DNA of 64,000 nucleotides from Anaerosolibacter carboniphilus (GTDB taxonomy: Bacteria > Bacillota > Clostridia > Peptostreptococcales > Thermotaleaceae), in the NCBI RefSeq assembly GCF_014205875.1, contig NZ_JACHEN010000002.1:64485-128484 (forward strand). Reading direction: 5' to 3'. The notes beneath the pieces were generated by a model. That model had not been told where the DNA came from and did not search any database. It saw nothing but the letters and a program-made list of their open reading frames with translations. Below are positions 17,477 through 25,772 of the stretch, piece by piece (within the stretch, counting starts at the first letter, position 1; every line of letters starts with the position of its first letter). The translations under genes were made by a program, and so were the position numbers.

Positions 17477-17557
17477 TCGATCTCCTCCTCAATGATATTT
17501 CTTTCATTTTCATTATAGGAGTTCCAATATGACAACAGCATGTCGTAATTCATTTGA

Positions 17558-18469
17558 TCATTCATATTTTTTTAGAATGTTTTTTGTTCTCTCCAAAATA
17601 ATTCTTCTGATGCGTTCTGGCTCTATGACCTCCACCTTATCTCCAAAGCTCAAAATCATTCCATAGACCCATTCATCCTCTGGATATTTTACAGTTACAT
17701 AGACAGATCCATCTCCTTGTATATCCAAGCCTTCCAGTTCAAAATATTGATCGAGCCTACTCAGTGCCTCCTGCTCGAATTTAAGAATCAATTTTATCTT
17801 TTCCCTCTTATCATGATCAAAGTCGTACATCACGGGCCCTTCTCTCCTCATAAAGCCGTGATCTGTAACCTGAAGCTCCCTGATTCTGGTCAGCTTAAAC
17901 AATCGATAGTCTTGACGCAAATGGCAATACCCATGAAGATACCATATATTCACCTTCAGAATCAAAGCCATAGGTTCTACTTCTCTCCAAGTTGCCTTAC
18001 CATTAAGATCCAGATAGTTTATTTTAATGATTTTATTCTCTTCTATAGCCCTTCTGATGATATTGACCTTTTCCCTTCGTTTTACTGAATCTCCCCAGGG
18101 GCTAAAATCCATTAGCACATTGTTGGTTTTTATAGGATGATCTTTCCGCTTAACGGCCGATAGCTTGTCCATAATATCCTGTAGATTTTTATCATCATAT
18201 GCTTTGTATACACCTTGGAGAGCTGTTAATAGCAGACTTTGCTCTGTCTTGGTAAAGTAGCTTTTGCTAATCACGTAATCCTCTAAAACACCGTAGCCTC
18301 CGTTTTGCCCTTTGTATGCAAAGACAGGGATACCTGCCATATTGATGGCCTCGATATCCCTTTGTATGGTTCGTACCGACACTTCAAAATAATCTGCCAA
18401 CTCCTTGGCAGTCACTCGTTCTTTATTCAGCAGCTTGATGACAATGGCCAGCAGCCTTTCTAATTTCAT
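17558..18469 (-). CDS. YafY/WYL-domain transcriptional regulator
   Basis: The 303-residue protein starts with an HTH_11 winged helix (LLNKERVTAKELADYFEVSVRTIQRDIEAIN, about residues 13-43). It continues with a WYL domain (about 140-215, motif INYLDLNGKATWREVEPMAL... and IWYLHGYC) and the C-terminal WCX-like region. WYL regulators sense small or nucleic acid ligands through an Sm-like fold and can act as repressors or activators. The start is the ATG 10 bases after TTTGGAG. The target is unknown. It is a stand-alone gene and does not neighbour a CRISPR or defence locus here. Confidence 0.88.
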   Translation of the reverse strand: MKLERLLAIVIKLLNKERVTAKELADYFEVSVRTIQRDIEAINMAGIPVFAYKGQNGGYGVLEDYVISKSYFTKTEQSLLLTALQGVYKAYDDKNLQDIMDKLSAVKRKDHPIKTNNVLMDFSPWGDSVKRREKVNIIRRAIEENKIIKINYLDLNGKATWREVEPMALILKVNIWYLHGYCHLRQDYRLFKLTRIRELQVTDHGFMRREGPVMYDFDHDKREKIKLILKFEQEALSRLDQYFELEGLDIQGDGSVYVTVKYPEDEWVYGMILSFGDKVEVIEPERIRRIILERTKNILKKYE

Positions 18470-18664
18470 AGGGTTAACACTCCAAAGCAAAAAATGATGG
18501 TTCTCTTTTTACTTCTATATCTATTCTCGGAATCCTCTAATTCTTTTCATCATCATAGTCAAATAAGACTCAGGAAGTGCTCCTCTTCCCCAATATTTTT
18601 CATAAATGATCTTTTTGAATACATAGAGGCTTTTTATCTTTCTACCCTACTCATTCCTTCATTA

Positions 18665-19441
18665 TTAGAAGCCTACATAATGCTTTACCTGATCAAAGGC
18701 TCTAAATCCCAATCTTTCATAAATCCTTCCTGCATCCATGTTGTCATACTGCAAATAGAGATCTTTGCCTTCCTTCAACAGTTGATCGCATAATGCTTTT
18801 ACACACGCTGTTCCCAATCCTTTTCCCTGGTATTCTGGATCCGTGGCAACACCAACAATCAAAGCCGAGGTTTCCATTTCAAATTCACTTTGGGCAACGG
18901 CTGCGATTTTTCCATTTCGACGTATGCATAGACCTCGGCCTCTGCCACTGTTGAGTCTTTCCTCCATCACGGCCTTTGAGCTAAACCCAGTAAATACTTT
19001 TTCATAGATCGTTGCGACCTCATCCAAATCCTGAATCTTGAGGATCTCTATTTCCTCAGAGATAGGATATTCCATAGTTTGGCCTAAAGCAGCTAGTTTG
19101 GCAATAATGGCTCCCTCATGGGCAGAAGCAAATAGACCTTTTCCCAAAAATTGATCACAATAGGAAGCAGGCCCAATCAAAGCTTTGAACTCCAGCTCTC
19201 TCATACATCCTACAAAACCTTCTATATCAAAGTCACCTTTGGCATAGAACTGCAAATTTCCTAGCTTACGGCGAAAAAGCACTGCCTTTAGTCTTTGTTC
19301 ATGATCCCATTCTCCTATGAGCTTTTCATATACCTTTTTCCCATTTTCAAGGCCTAGACGAATAAAATAATTCCGCCCAGGGTCTTGATTTATAAATTCA
19401 AGCACTTCGCCATATTCCTCTTCTAGAATTTCTCTGATCAT
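18665..19441 (-). CDS. GNAT family N-acetyltransferase
   Basis: From the ATG behind GGAGGACAATC the protein has 258 residues. The C-terminal half holds the GNAT fold: the acetyl-CoA binding loop appears as VGVATDPEYQGKGLGTACVK near residues 190-208, preceded by the strand IAAVAQSEFEMETSALIVG. It ends with LYLQYDNMDAGRIYERLGF, typical of the family. The N-terminal half (1-120) is a second, divergent GNAT-like half, as in GCN5-related proteins with tandem domains. The substrate is unknown. Confidence 0.82.
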   Translation of the reverse strand: MIREILEEEYGEVLEFINQDPGRNYFIRLGLENGKKVYEKLIGEWDHEQRLKAVLFRRKLGNLQFYAKGDFDIEGFVGCMRELEFKALIGPASYCDQFLGKGLFASAHEGAIIAKLAALGQTMEYPISEEIEILKIQDLDEVATIYEKVFTGFSSKAVMEERLNSGRGRGLCIRRNGKIAAVAQSEFEMETSALIVGVATDPEYQGKGLGTACVKALCDQLLKEGKDLYLQYDNMDAGRIYERLGFRAFDQVKHYVGF

Positions 19442-19614
19442 GATTGTCCTCCAAACCAATATAAAATTTGATTTTATGCGTCTACCCTTTGTTGAGGATC
19501 TCAAAGTTGGGTATAATATATATAGTTTCTCTATTTAATCTGTCCTTTCATTCTCTCATATGTTTTTTACCTTAGAAAGCTGTTGATTTAAAATGAAAAA
19601 GGAGAGTGATACAA

Positions 19615-19875
19615 ATGAAATCTGTATTGATGTTTACCATGGAGTCGTGTCCATTCTGTAAGGAAGCCAGTACATGGATGGAGGAACTCAAAAAGGAAAA
19701 TGTAAAGTATTTCAACATCGATATTCAGAAGATTGATGAACGACGACAGCCCGAGATTGCCAATAAATATGACTATTATTATGTACCTACATACTATGTG
19801 GATGGTGTAAAAGTCCATGAAGGGGCTGCAACGAAGGATATCATTCGTAAGGTTTTAGAAACGGCCTCTGAGTAA
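19615..19875 (+). CDS. Glutaredoxin-like thioredoxin-fold protein
   Basis: The 86-residue protein has the redox motif CPFC at residues 12-15 and the cis-proline loop VPTYYVDG near 62-69, which together define a small glutaredoxin or NrdH-like thiol oxidoreductase. It probably reduces disulfides in the cytoplasm, with a partner not encoded here. The ATG at 19615 was chosen because AAAGGAG lies 10 bases upstream. A GTG three codons earlier overlaps the ribosome binding site. It is one of the few plus-strand genes and is followed by its own terminator. Confidence 0.85.
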   Translation: MKSVLMFTMESCPFCKEASTWMEELKKENVKYFNIDIQKIDERRQPEIANKYDYYYVPTYYVDGVKVHEGAATKDIIRKVLETASE

Positions 19876-19883
19876 GGCCTCTC

Positions 19884-19922
19884 TAGAAAAGGAATTCTGA
19901 TTTTGCTAGAATTCCTTTTCTA
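19884..19922 (+). terminator. Terminator of the glutaredoxin-like gene
   Basis: TAGAAAAGGAATTC (19884-19897) pairs with GAATTCCTTTTCTA (19909-19922). The stem carries its T-run internally. Confidence 0.65.
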
Positions 19923-19992
19923 ATTGATTGTTGTAGCTTTAGAACAAATACGCAGCATTGTCATCCTTTAGAAAGCTCTACAATTTTTTCCA

Positions 19993-21351
19993 TTACTCTC
20001 TTATTTCCATATGCAATCTATTGTCCTCCATATCCTGATCTTTCAATATGCTCATAAGATATCTTTTTACAAAGCTATTGGGTGCTACCTTCCATAATTC
20101 AAATCCCTTGGATTCTTTAATCTCTTCTTCTCCGTCATGATCTTTGCCTGCAAAATATCTTATATTTAATATTTCCATGGTTTTCGCCATCCAATCCAGT
20201 TCTTCCTCGGTATAATGATTAAGACCCACCAAAGCAAGATAAGCCATATAGTAGGCCTCTTTTCCAAAGGATTTTTCCGAATAGTCCTTGAAATGATTTA
20301 TATTCTCATCCACAATTCCAGCTTCCTTCGACCAGCCTTCCACATCAACCCATGCAGTACTATAGTCATAGGCCTCCCTATCCGGTGAATACTGCAGCAC
20401 GCCATATTGCTGGGGGTAGACGTTCAAAGAGCTTGTGACAATATCATAGATTGGGCTCTTTCCTTGGCCTTCTGCCGGTTTATAGGAGCTTATGTCCTGA
20501 ATATGAATATGGCCCGATAAAAATATGTTCAATCCTTGCTCCTCAAATACCGTTAAGCATTCCTTATGATTGTCCAGGGTATATCCCTCTTGGATCATTT
20601 CATTATGGTCCAGCAGATTGTGGTGCATCACAGTAATAATCTTCGCATTTTTCTTTTTCGCCAAATCACTACATTCTTTAATCCAGGCTAAGGTTTTAGG
20701 CCCAATTACCCCCCCTGCTTCAGGTCTACCATCTTTCATGTTATTCCTATATTGATTTGTGTCCAGCATCAGCAGCCATAGATCCTCTGAAGGAGCTGCA
20801 AGATAACTCAATGTTGTTCGATCCCTGGCGATAGCATCCTTGTATCCAAAATCTTCATATATCTTTTTAAAATCTTTGTCATTGATGGTCTCTGTTGCGT
20901 ATCGTTGATCTTCCTTGAAGCCTGTAGCCCAAGGATTGAGTATATCATGATTTCCTGGAATGACGTATACCGATGTGCCCAATGCTTCAATTTCCTTAAA
21001 CAACTCCTTCAGTTCCAGGTGACTTGCCTTTTCTCCATTGTTTGTTAAATCCCCGCTAACCAGCAAAATCTCTGGCTTTTTCCTTTGAATATCATAAATA
21101 AAGGCCCTCATGATTTCATCAATATAATCTAGCTCTCTTCCATCATCCCCAAGGGCAACATACTTTTTAAAAGCTTCTCCTCCATCCTTTAAACTGTCTG
21201 CTAAATAATGGATATCGGAAGCCACGAAAAAGGTGACCTCTTCCCCTGCTTTTAACCGGGTGGCCGTCTGTTGATCCCTTAGAAAAATGCCAATGGATCC
21301 TAGTATAAGTACCACAGCAATTGCCAGAAGTAATTTCGTTTTTCTTCTCAT
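19993..21351 (-). CDS. Membrane-anchored metallophosphoesterase
   Basis: The 452-residue protein has an N-terminal hydrophobic segment (about 5-24, LLLAIAVVLILGSIGIFL) after basic residues, so it is anchored or exported. The calcineurin-like metal motifs are complete: ASDIHYLAD, VSGDLTNNGE, PGNHDILNP, VMHHNLLDH and LSGHIHIQD. They predict a dinuclear phosphoesterase acting outside the membrane. The C-terminal 120 residues are helical and not assigned. The substrate is unknown; relatives act on nucleotides, phospholipids or cell-envelope phosphates. The RBS AAAGGGGGTCCCT supports the start. Confidence 0.85.
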   Translation of the reverse strand: MRRKTKLLLAIAVVLILGSIGIFLRDQQTATRLKAGEEVTFFVASDIHYLADSLKDGGEAFKKYVALGDDGRELDYIDEIMRAFIYDIQRKKPEILLVSGDLTNNGEKASHLELKELFKEIEALGTSVYVIPGNHDILNPWATGFKEDQRYATETINDKDFKKIYEDFGYKDAIARDRTTLSYLAAPSEDLWLLMLDTNQYRNNMKDGRPEAGGVIGPKTLAWIKECSDLAKKKNAKIITVMHHNLLDHNEMIQEGYTLDNHKECLTVFEEQGLNIFLSGHIHIQDISSYKPAEGQGKSPIYDIVTSSLNVYPQQYGVLQYSPDREAYDYSTAWVDVEGWSKEAGIVDENINHFKDYSEKSFGKEAYYMAYLALVGLNHYTEEELDWMAKTMEILNIRYFAGKDHDGEEEIKESKGFELWKVAPNSFVKRYLMSILKDQDMEDNRLHMEIRE

Positions 21352-21415
21352 AGGGACCCCCTTTCTTTTTTAACTGCTATTTTATATATACATGATTCTT
21401 CCACTAAAAACAACA

Positions 21416-21578
21416 GGAACAAAGTTGCCTATCGGCAATTTGTTTTCGCTAGGAAACCCTAGGTTTCCTTCGACGCCTGCAATGCAGGTTCCTGAGGACC
21501 TTCCTGAATACGGCAAAGGGGAAATCCCCTCTGCACACCCCATATATAGGAAATTGAAAATCATAATTTCCTATATAT
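21416..21578 (-). repeat. 160-bp multi-hairpin element, copy 1
   Basis: On the plus strand five hairpins follow each other: TTGCC/GGCAA, AGGAAACC/GGTTTCCT, CCTGCA/TGCAGG with the overlapping CCTGAGG, AGGGG/CCCCT, and ATATAGGAAATT/AATTTCCTATAT. The whole unit recurs in reverse orientation at 31752-31911 with only a few differences. It lies beside the htpG terminator, between two minus-strand genes. It encodes no protein. I know no name for it. Confidence 0.8.
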
Positions 21579-21583
21579 CAAAA

Positions 21584-21609
21584 AAGGGAGTAAGCACTGT
21601 TACTCCCTT
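21584..21609 (-). terminator. Terminator of htpG
   Basis: AAGGGAGTAA (21584-21593) and TTACTCCCTT (21600-21609) form a 10-bp stem, followed on the minus strand by a run of T. Confidence 0.8.
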
Positions 21610-21629
21610 CGTTTCCTATAGATTCCCTA

Positions 21630-23510
21630 CTAAGAGATCATCTTCTTCATGATCTCATTACTTCGTTTGATGAAGTTTGCCATAGCCTCTGGTGCAAGGG
21701 GCTTGTGACTGAGTACGGCTAAATCATATACCTGTTGCGCAATTAAATCCAATAACTCTGTTTCCTCGTTGGTATGGCCTAAAATATATTGTATCAGAGG
21801 ATGCTTTTTATTCAGTACAAGGGTTTCTTCACTTGGGAACATCCCTGGGTTAAACCCTCCCATGTTATAACGCTTCATCATTTCCTGCATCCTTCGGCTA
21901 TCTTCCGATAGAATGATCATACCCGCCACATCTTCAGACTTTAAGCTTTCAAGCTGAATCTTACAGTCTTCTTTTGCTAGTGCTTTTTTAAAGACCTTGG
22001 TTACATTCTCCACTTCTACCTTATTCGTCTCTTCATCAGTCTGATCCTGCTCCTTCATAAGCTCTGAAATATCAGAATCAACTCTTTTGAAGCGGATATC
22101 ATTCTTTTTCATTTCAATATGGGATATGAAGGCAGAGTCAATACTATGGTCCAGGATCACAGCTTCTACTCCGTGGGCTTTCAGTAAACTGACATACTGG
22201 GCTTGCTGCACAGGATCTGAAACGTAGTAGACCTGCTTCTCTAGCTTTCCAGTATGCTTTTCCAGGTATTCCTCAATCGTTACATATTGTTCATCGGTTG
22301 TTTTGTATAGGAGGATGGATTCTATCTTCTCATAGAACTTATCATCCTTGATAGAACCATATTTAATAAATGGACTAATATCATCCCAGAATTTTTCAAA
22401 GCCTTCTCGTCCTGACTTAAAGAGACCATTCAATTTATCGGCTACCTTTTTTGTAATATAATCGGAAATCTTTTTGGTAAAACCATCATTCTGAAGAAAA
22501 CTTCTAGATACGTTTAATGGTAAGTCTGGACAATCAATAACACCCTTTAAAAGCAGCAAGAATTCAGGGATAACTTCCTTGATGTTGTCTGCGATAAAGA
22601 CTTGACTATTGTAAAGCTTGATGCGTCCCTCAATGGTATCAAACTCCGTGTTTAATTTGGGGAAATACAGAATCCCTTTTAAGTTGAATGGATAATCCAT
22701 ATTCAGATGAATCCAGAAAAGGGGTTCTTGAAAATCTCTGAAGGTTTTTCGATAAAACTCTTTATATTCCTCATCGGTACAAGCGCTAGGCTGCTTCAGA
22801 TATAGCGGAAGCACATCGTTCAACGCCTCAGGCTCAGTAATAATAATATTTCCATCCTTATCTTTCTCTGGTTCCTTATCTGCCACTTCAAAATAGATTG
22901 GATATGGCATAAAGGAGCAGTATTTTTCAATAGTAGATCTTACAGTGTATTCACTTAAGAAGGTCTCTCCATCTGGTCCCAGGTGGAGCGTAATTTCTGT
23001 CCCTCTATGGGTTCTGCTGCCTTCCTCCATCTCAAACTCTGTGCCACCATCGCAACGCCATTTCACCCCTTGGGCTCCTTGACGATAAGATAAGGTATCA
23101 ATCTCCACCATATCAGCTACCATGAAGGCTGAATAAAAACCAAGGCCAAAGTGACCAATAATCTGATCGATATCTCCTTTGTCCTTATAAGTCTTTAAAA
23201 AGTCCTCAGCTCCTGAAAAGGCAATTTGATTGATATATTTCTTTACTTCCTCATCGGTCATACCGATGCCATTATCAATAAACTTTAACGTCCTTGCCGT
23301 TGTGTCCAGGATCACCTTTACCTGAAAGTCTGTTTTGCCGCCTAGATGAGCCTCGCCTAGGCTGCTCAGCCTTTTTACCTTGGTAATGGCATCACAAGCA
23401 TTTGAGATTAACTCTCGAATAAAGATGTCATGGTCTGAGTAGAGCCACTTTTTAATAATGGGAAAAATATTCTCACTATGAATAGACAAACTTCCTTTTT
23501 CCTTACTCAT
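21630..23510 (-). CDS. htpG: Molecular chaperone HtpG (Hsp90)
   Basis: The 626-residue product (ATG behind AAGGAGGGCATTT) is a full-length bacterial Hsp90: N-terminal GHKL ATPase with ELISNACDA, DNGIGM and GHFGLGFYSAFMV, then the middle domain (GILYFPK, LPLNVSRSFLQND) and the C-terminal dimerisation domain. It is a cytoplasmic ATP-dependent chaperone dimer that remodels late folding intermediates. A perfect CIRCE operator lies 116 bp upstream, so the gene is probably repressed by HrcA. In B. subtilis htpG is outside the HrcA regulon, so this wiring is notable. Confidence 0.96.
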   Translation of the reverse strand: MSKEKGSLSIHSENIFPIIKKWLYSDHDIFIRELISNACDAITKVKRLSSLGEAHLGGKTDFQVKVILDTTARTLKFIDNGIGMTDEEVKKYINQIAFSGAEDFLKTYKDKGDIDQIIGHFGLGFYSAFMVADMVEIDTLSYRQGAQGVKWRCDGGTEFEMEEGSRTHRGTEITLHLGPDGETFLSEYTVRSTIEKYCSFMPYPIYFEVADKEPEKDKDGNIIITEPEALNDVLPLYLKQPSACTDEEYKEFYRKTFRDFQEPLFWIHLNMDYPFNLKGILYFPKLNTEFDTIEGRIKLYNSQVFIADNIKEVIPEFLLLLKGVIDCPDLPLNVSRSFLQNDGFTKKISDYITKKVADKLNGLFKSGREGFEKFWDDISPFIKYGSIKDDKFYEKIESILLYKTTDEQYVTIEEYLEKHTGKLEKQVYYVSDPVQQAQYVSLLKAHGVEAVILDHSIDSAFISHIEMKKNDIRFKRVDSDISELMKEQDQTDEETNKVEVENVTKVFKKALAKEDCKIQLESLKSEDVAGMIILSEDSRRMQEMMKRYNMGGFNPGMFPSEETLVLNKKHPLIQYILGHTNEETELLDLIAQQVYDLAVLSHKPLAPEAMANFIKRSNEIMKKMIS

Positions 23511-23599
23511 AAATGCCCTCCTTATCATTTAAAATTATGTAGTTGATTATCAGTTAAGGATGTAAGATCTCACCCCTTTTACAAATTTATATTACAACG

Positions 23600-23618
23600 A
23601 TATAAATTTTCAGTCAAT
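23600..23618 (-). promoter_or_regulatory. Probable htpG promoter
   Basis: On the minus strand TTGACT (23617-23612) is followed after 17 bp by TAATAT and then TATAA. The -10 match is moderate. The CIRCE element begins 8 bp upstream of the -35. Confidence 0.5.
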
Positions 23619-23625
23619 ATAAAAA

Positions 23626-23652
23626 TTAGCACTCCCTGATAAGGAGTGCTAA
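23626..23652 (-). promoter_or_regulatory. CIRCE element (HrcA operator), also a terminator
   Basis: TTAGCACTC-N9-GAGTGCTAA matches the CIRCE consensus at all 18 arm positions with the correct 9-bp spacer. The stem extends outward with AAAAA/TTTTT and inward by a further C-G pair on each side. The same sequence can therefore also serve as intrinsic terminator of the AEC transporter gene that ends 3 bp away. Confidence 0.9.
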
Positions 23653-23655
23653 TTT

Positions 23656-24621
23656 TTATACAACAGGAAAGAGTATCCCTGACATATAAATCACAGCAGT
23701 CAGCATAATTCCACTCAATAAGGTAGAAGCCATAACCACCTGTGAAGCATAATCAGCACAATTATCAAATTCTAAGGCCATAAGGGCGGTATTAACTGCT
23801 GTAGGTGCAGCTGATGAAATCAATATAGTCTGGGCAATCACCCCATCAAACTTCATCATGTAAATCAGCAACAATGTTAAAATTGGCCCTCCCACCATTC
23901 GAATGGCAGCTGCCATATAGACCTCTTTATTTTTTATATCCATTTGAGTCTGCGCACACTGGATACCAAGCGTCATCAAAATCAACGCCACAAATCCTTC
24001 CTTAATATGCATGATTGCAGACCAAATTGGAATCTGTGTTAGATCATAAGGAACATGTTTCATTAGAAATGCCAAGGGAATTGCATAGATTGTAGGCATG
24101 GCAAGTATTTTTTTAATGGTATCCTTCCAGTGCATATTCCCACGTCCTGCATTAAAAAAACCAATGGTATTCATCGTAATATTTTGAGCGATATAGATCA
24201 TAATTTGTACTGCGAGGGCCATATTCAGATATGGGGTCTGTCCATTTTTTACAAAGGGACTGCTGCTAAATACCGTCATAACAAGAGGAATCCCCATGTT
24301 GCCAGCATTATAGAACATCGTAGCATTCTTTAATGCATTGGTCATCCGATCATCATAACCTCGCATCCTTGCAAACCAACGGGCCGTAAAACCAGTTATC
24401 ACCACAAATATGATTGCATAGATAAACACTTTCATCATTTCAATAGGCATTTCTGTCGTATATAGGTTTACAAAAACAAATACAGGAAGATAAATATTTA
24501 GATTGATGATGCTTAACGTATAAATATGGGTGCTTTTTCTTTTACCAATAAAATATCCCAAGAAAATCAGTACAAAAATGGGAAGAATATTATAACTTAA
24601 AATATGGAAAAAAATCTTCAT
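23656..24621 (-). CDS. AEC family transporter (auxin efflux carrier type)
   Basis: The 321-residue protein (ATG behind CGAAAGGAGAAACAA) is very hydrophobic, with about ten predicted membrane segments in two five-helix halves, as in AEC/BASS-fold carriers. The first half starts YNILPIFVLIFLGYFIGK. The second ends with IAQTILISSAAPTAVNTALMA, the family's crossover region. Bacterial members often carry malate, malonate or other organic acids. It follows the carboxyltransferase-like gene by 82 bp, downstream of the acetoacetate operon. An organic acid substrate is plausible but not shown. Confidence 0.85.
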   Translation of the reverse strand: MKIFFHILSYNILPIFVLIFLGYFIGKRKSTHIYTLSIINLNIYLPVFVFVNLYTTEMPIEMMKVFIYAIIFVVITGFTARWFARMRGYDDRMTNALKNATMFYNAGNMGIPLVMTVFSSSPFVKNGQTPYLNMALAVQIMIYIAQNITMNTIGFFNAGRGNMHWKDTIKKILAMPTIYAIPLAFLMKHVPYDLTQIPIWSAIMHIKEGFVALILMTLGIQCAQTQMDIKNKEVYMAAAIRMVGGPILTLLLIYMMKFDGVIAQTILISSAAPTAVNTALMALEFDNCADYASQVVMASTLLSGIMLTAVIYMSGILFPVV

Positions 24622-24703
24622 TTGTTTCTCCTTTCGATGACAAATTCTTTTATGAATAGGCGGCATTCATTTGAATCTTTTTTTATATGCGGATATTTAT
24701 TGT

Positions 24704-25510
24704 TTATCTCCATCGTTCCATACACGCTGAGATTTCTTTTAATGTTGCCACATCCAATCCTGTATCATATTTTGTACCGCTTAATGCCTTAACAATGGTT
24801 TCTGTAGAAAGACCAGAACAGCCTGGTGTTTCCATGGATATGGATGCATCAATAACATCAGCACCTGCTTCAATTGCCTTTAGATATGCCATAGAAACCA
24901 TATCGCTGTTATGGCAGCTATGAAAGTGAACAGGTATTTTTATCACATGTTTTAGCATAGTTATCATTTCAAATGCGCTATAAGGTGTAAGCCCTCCATG
25001 TTGATCGACCAGACAAATAGACTCCGCGCCTATTTCTTTCATCCTTCGAGCAATCCCTAGATAATGCCCTATATCATAGGGAGCTGCTGCCGTATATGCA
25101 ATGGCTATTTGCCCTTGTCCCCCTTCCTTTTGAATAGTCCTTACGCAGGTTTCTATTTCCCCCATTTCCGTTGATGTATATAGAATTCTAATGATATCCA
25201 CCCCATGATACACAGCCTTTCTTATAAACGTTTCTCTTTTCTGTCCCTCCGTAGCTTGCTTTGTCAATGACAATAGCAGTTTTGTGTGGGTCACAAATTT
25301 TCGCATCATTTTTAATCTTTCCCATGGGTTTTCATATAAAGCCCCGTGGGAGGCATCAAAAGCGTGTTCATTCCAAACCCCTAAAGCATAATATCCAATA
25401 CTATCCAATTTCTTTAGAAGTGAAATCATTTCCCCGCCTTCTATTCGTTTTGCAATCAAGGATGGGTGCATATTCTGAAAAACGGTTTCCGTTACTTTCA
25501 CCTCAAACAT
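24704..25510 (-). CDS. Carboxyltransferase-like TIM-barrel protein with altered active site
   Basis: The 268-residue protein aligns by eye with the carboxyltransferase domain of pyruvate carboxylase subunit B and oxaloacetate decarboxylase alpha: TETV at 7-10, NPWERLKMMRKF at 61-72, YLKAIEAGADVIDASIS at 209-225 and GTKYDTGLD near 246. The HxH metal pair is kept (VHFHS, His195 and His197). The usual RDAHQS is QNMHPS, so the metal Asp is Asn13. The carboxylated Lys of IKDMAG is Val168 in LVDQHGG. The biotin-proximal RGQN is also lost. There is no biotin domain. Ordinary decarboxylation chemistry looks unlikely, and the real function is unknown. It lies between atoE and an AEC carrier on the same strand. 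Confidence 0.7.
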   Translation of the reverse strand: MFEVKVTETVFQNMHPSLIAKRIEGGEMISLLKKLDSIGYYALGVWNEHAFDASHGALYENPWERLKMMRKFVTHTKLLLSLTKQATEGQKRETFIRKAVYHGVDIIRILYTSTEMGEIETCVRTIQKEGGQGQIAIAYTAAAPYDIGHYLGIARRMKEIGAESICLVDQHGGLTPYSAFEMITMLKHVIKIPVHFHSCHNSDMVSMAYLKAIEAGADVIDASISMETPGCSGLSTETIVKALSGTKYDTGLDVATLKEISACMERWR

Positions 25511-25708
25511 TTTTACCTCCTAATTCCCATTCATATTTTAAATTTCTACAGACTTTGTAACAGACAATACAAGGAAATAGAATTCCAAGGTTGGCCAACT
25601 TTTACAATTCTATACCCATTGAATGAAAGCTGAAAGTAATTATTTGCAAATTTTATGCCAATCATTGCGCATAGACAAATGGCTGTTTGCTACCTTTTCT
25701 TTCTAAAA

Positions 25709-25747
25709 AAAAAGTGTTACATGAAACATTTCATGTAACACTTTTTT
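25709..25747 (-). terminator. Terminator after atoE
   Basis: AAAAAGTGTTACATGAAA (25709-25726) is complementary to the segment ending at 25746. A and T tracts lie on both sides. It separates the acetoacetate operon from the carboxyltransferase-like gene. Confidence 0.8.
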
Positions 25748-25772
25748 CATTTTTTATTTTACAAGCCTATCC

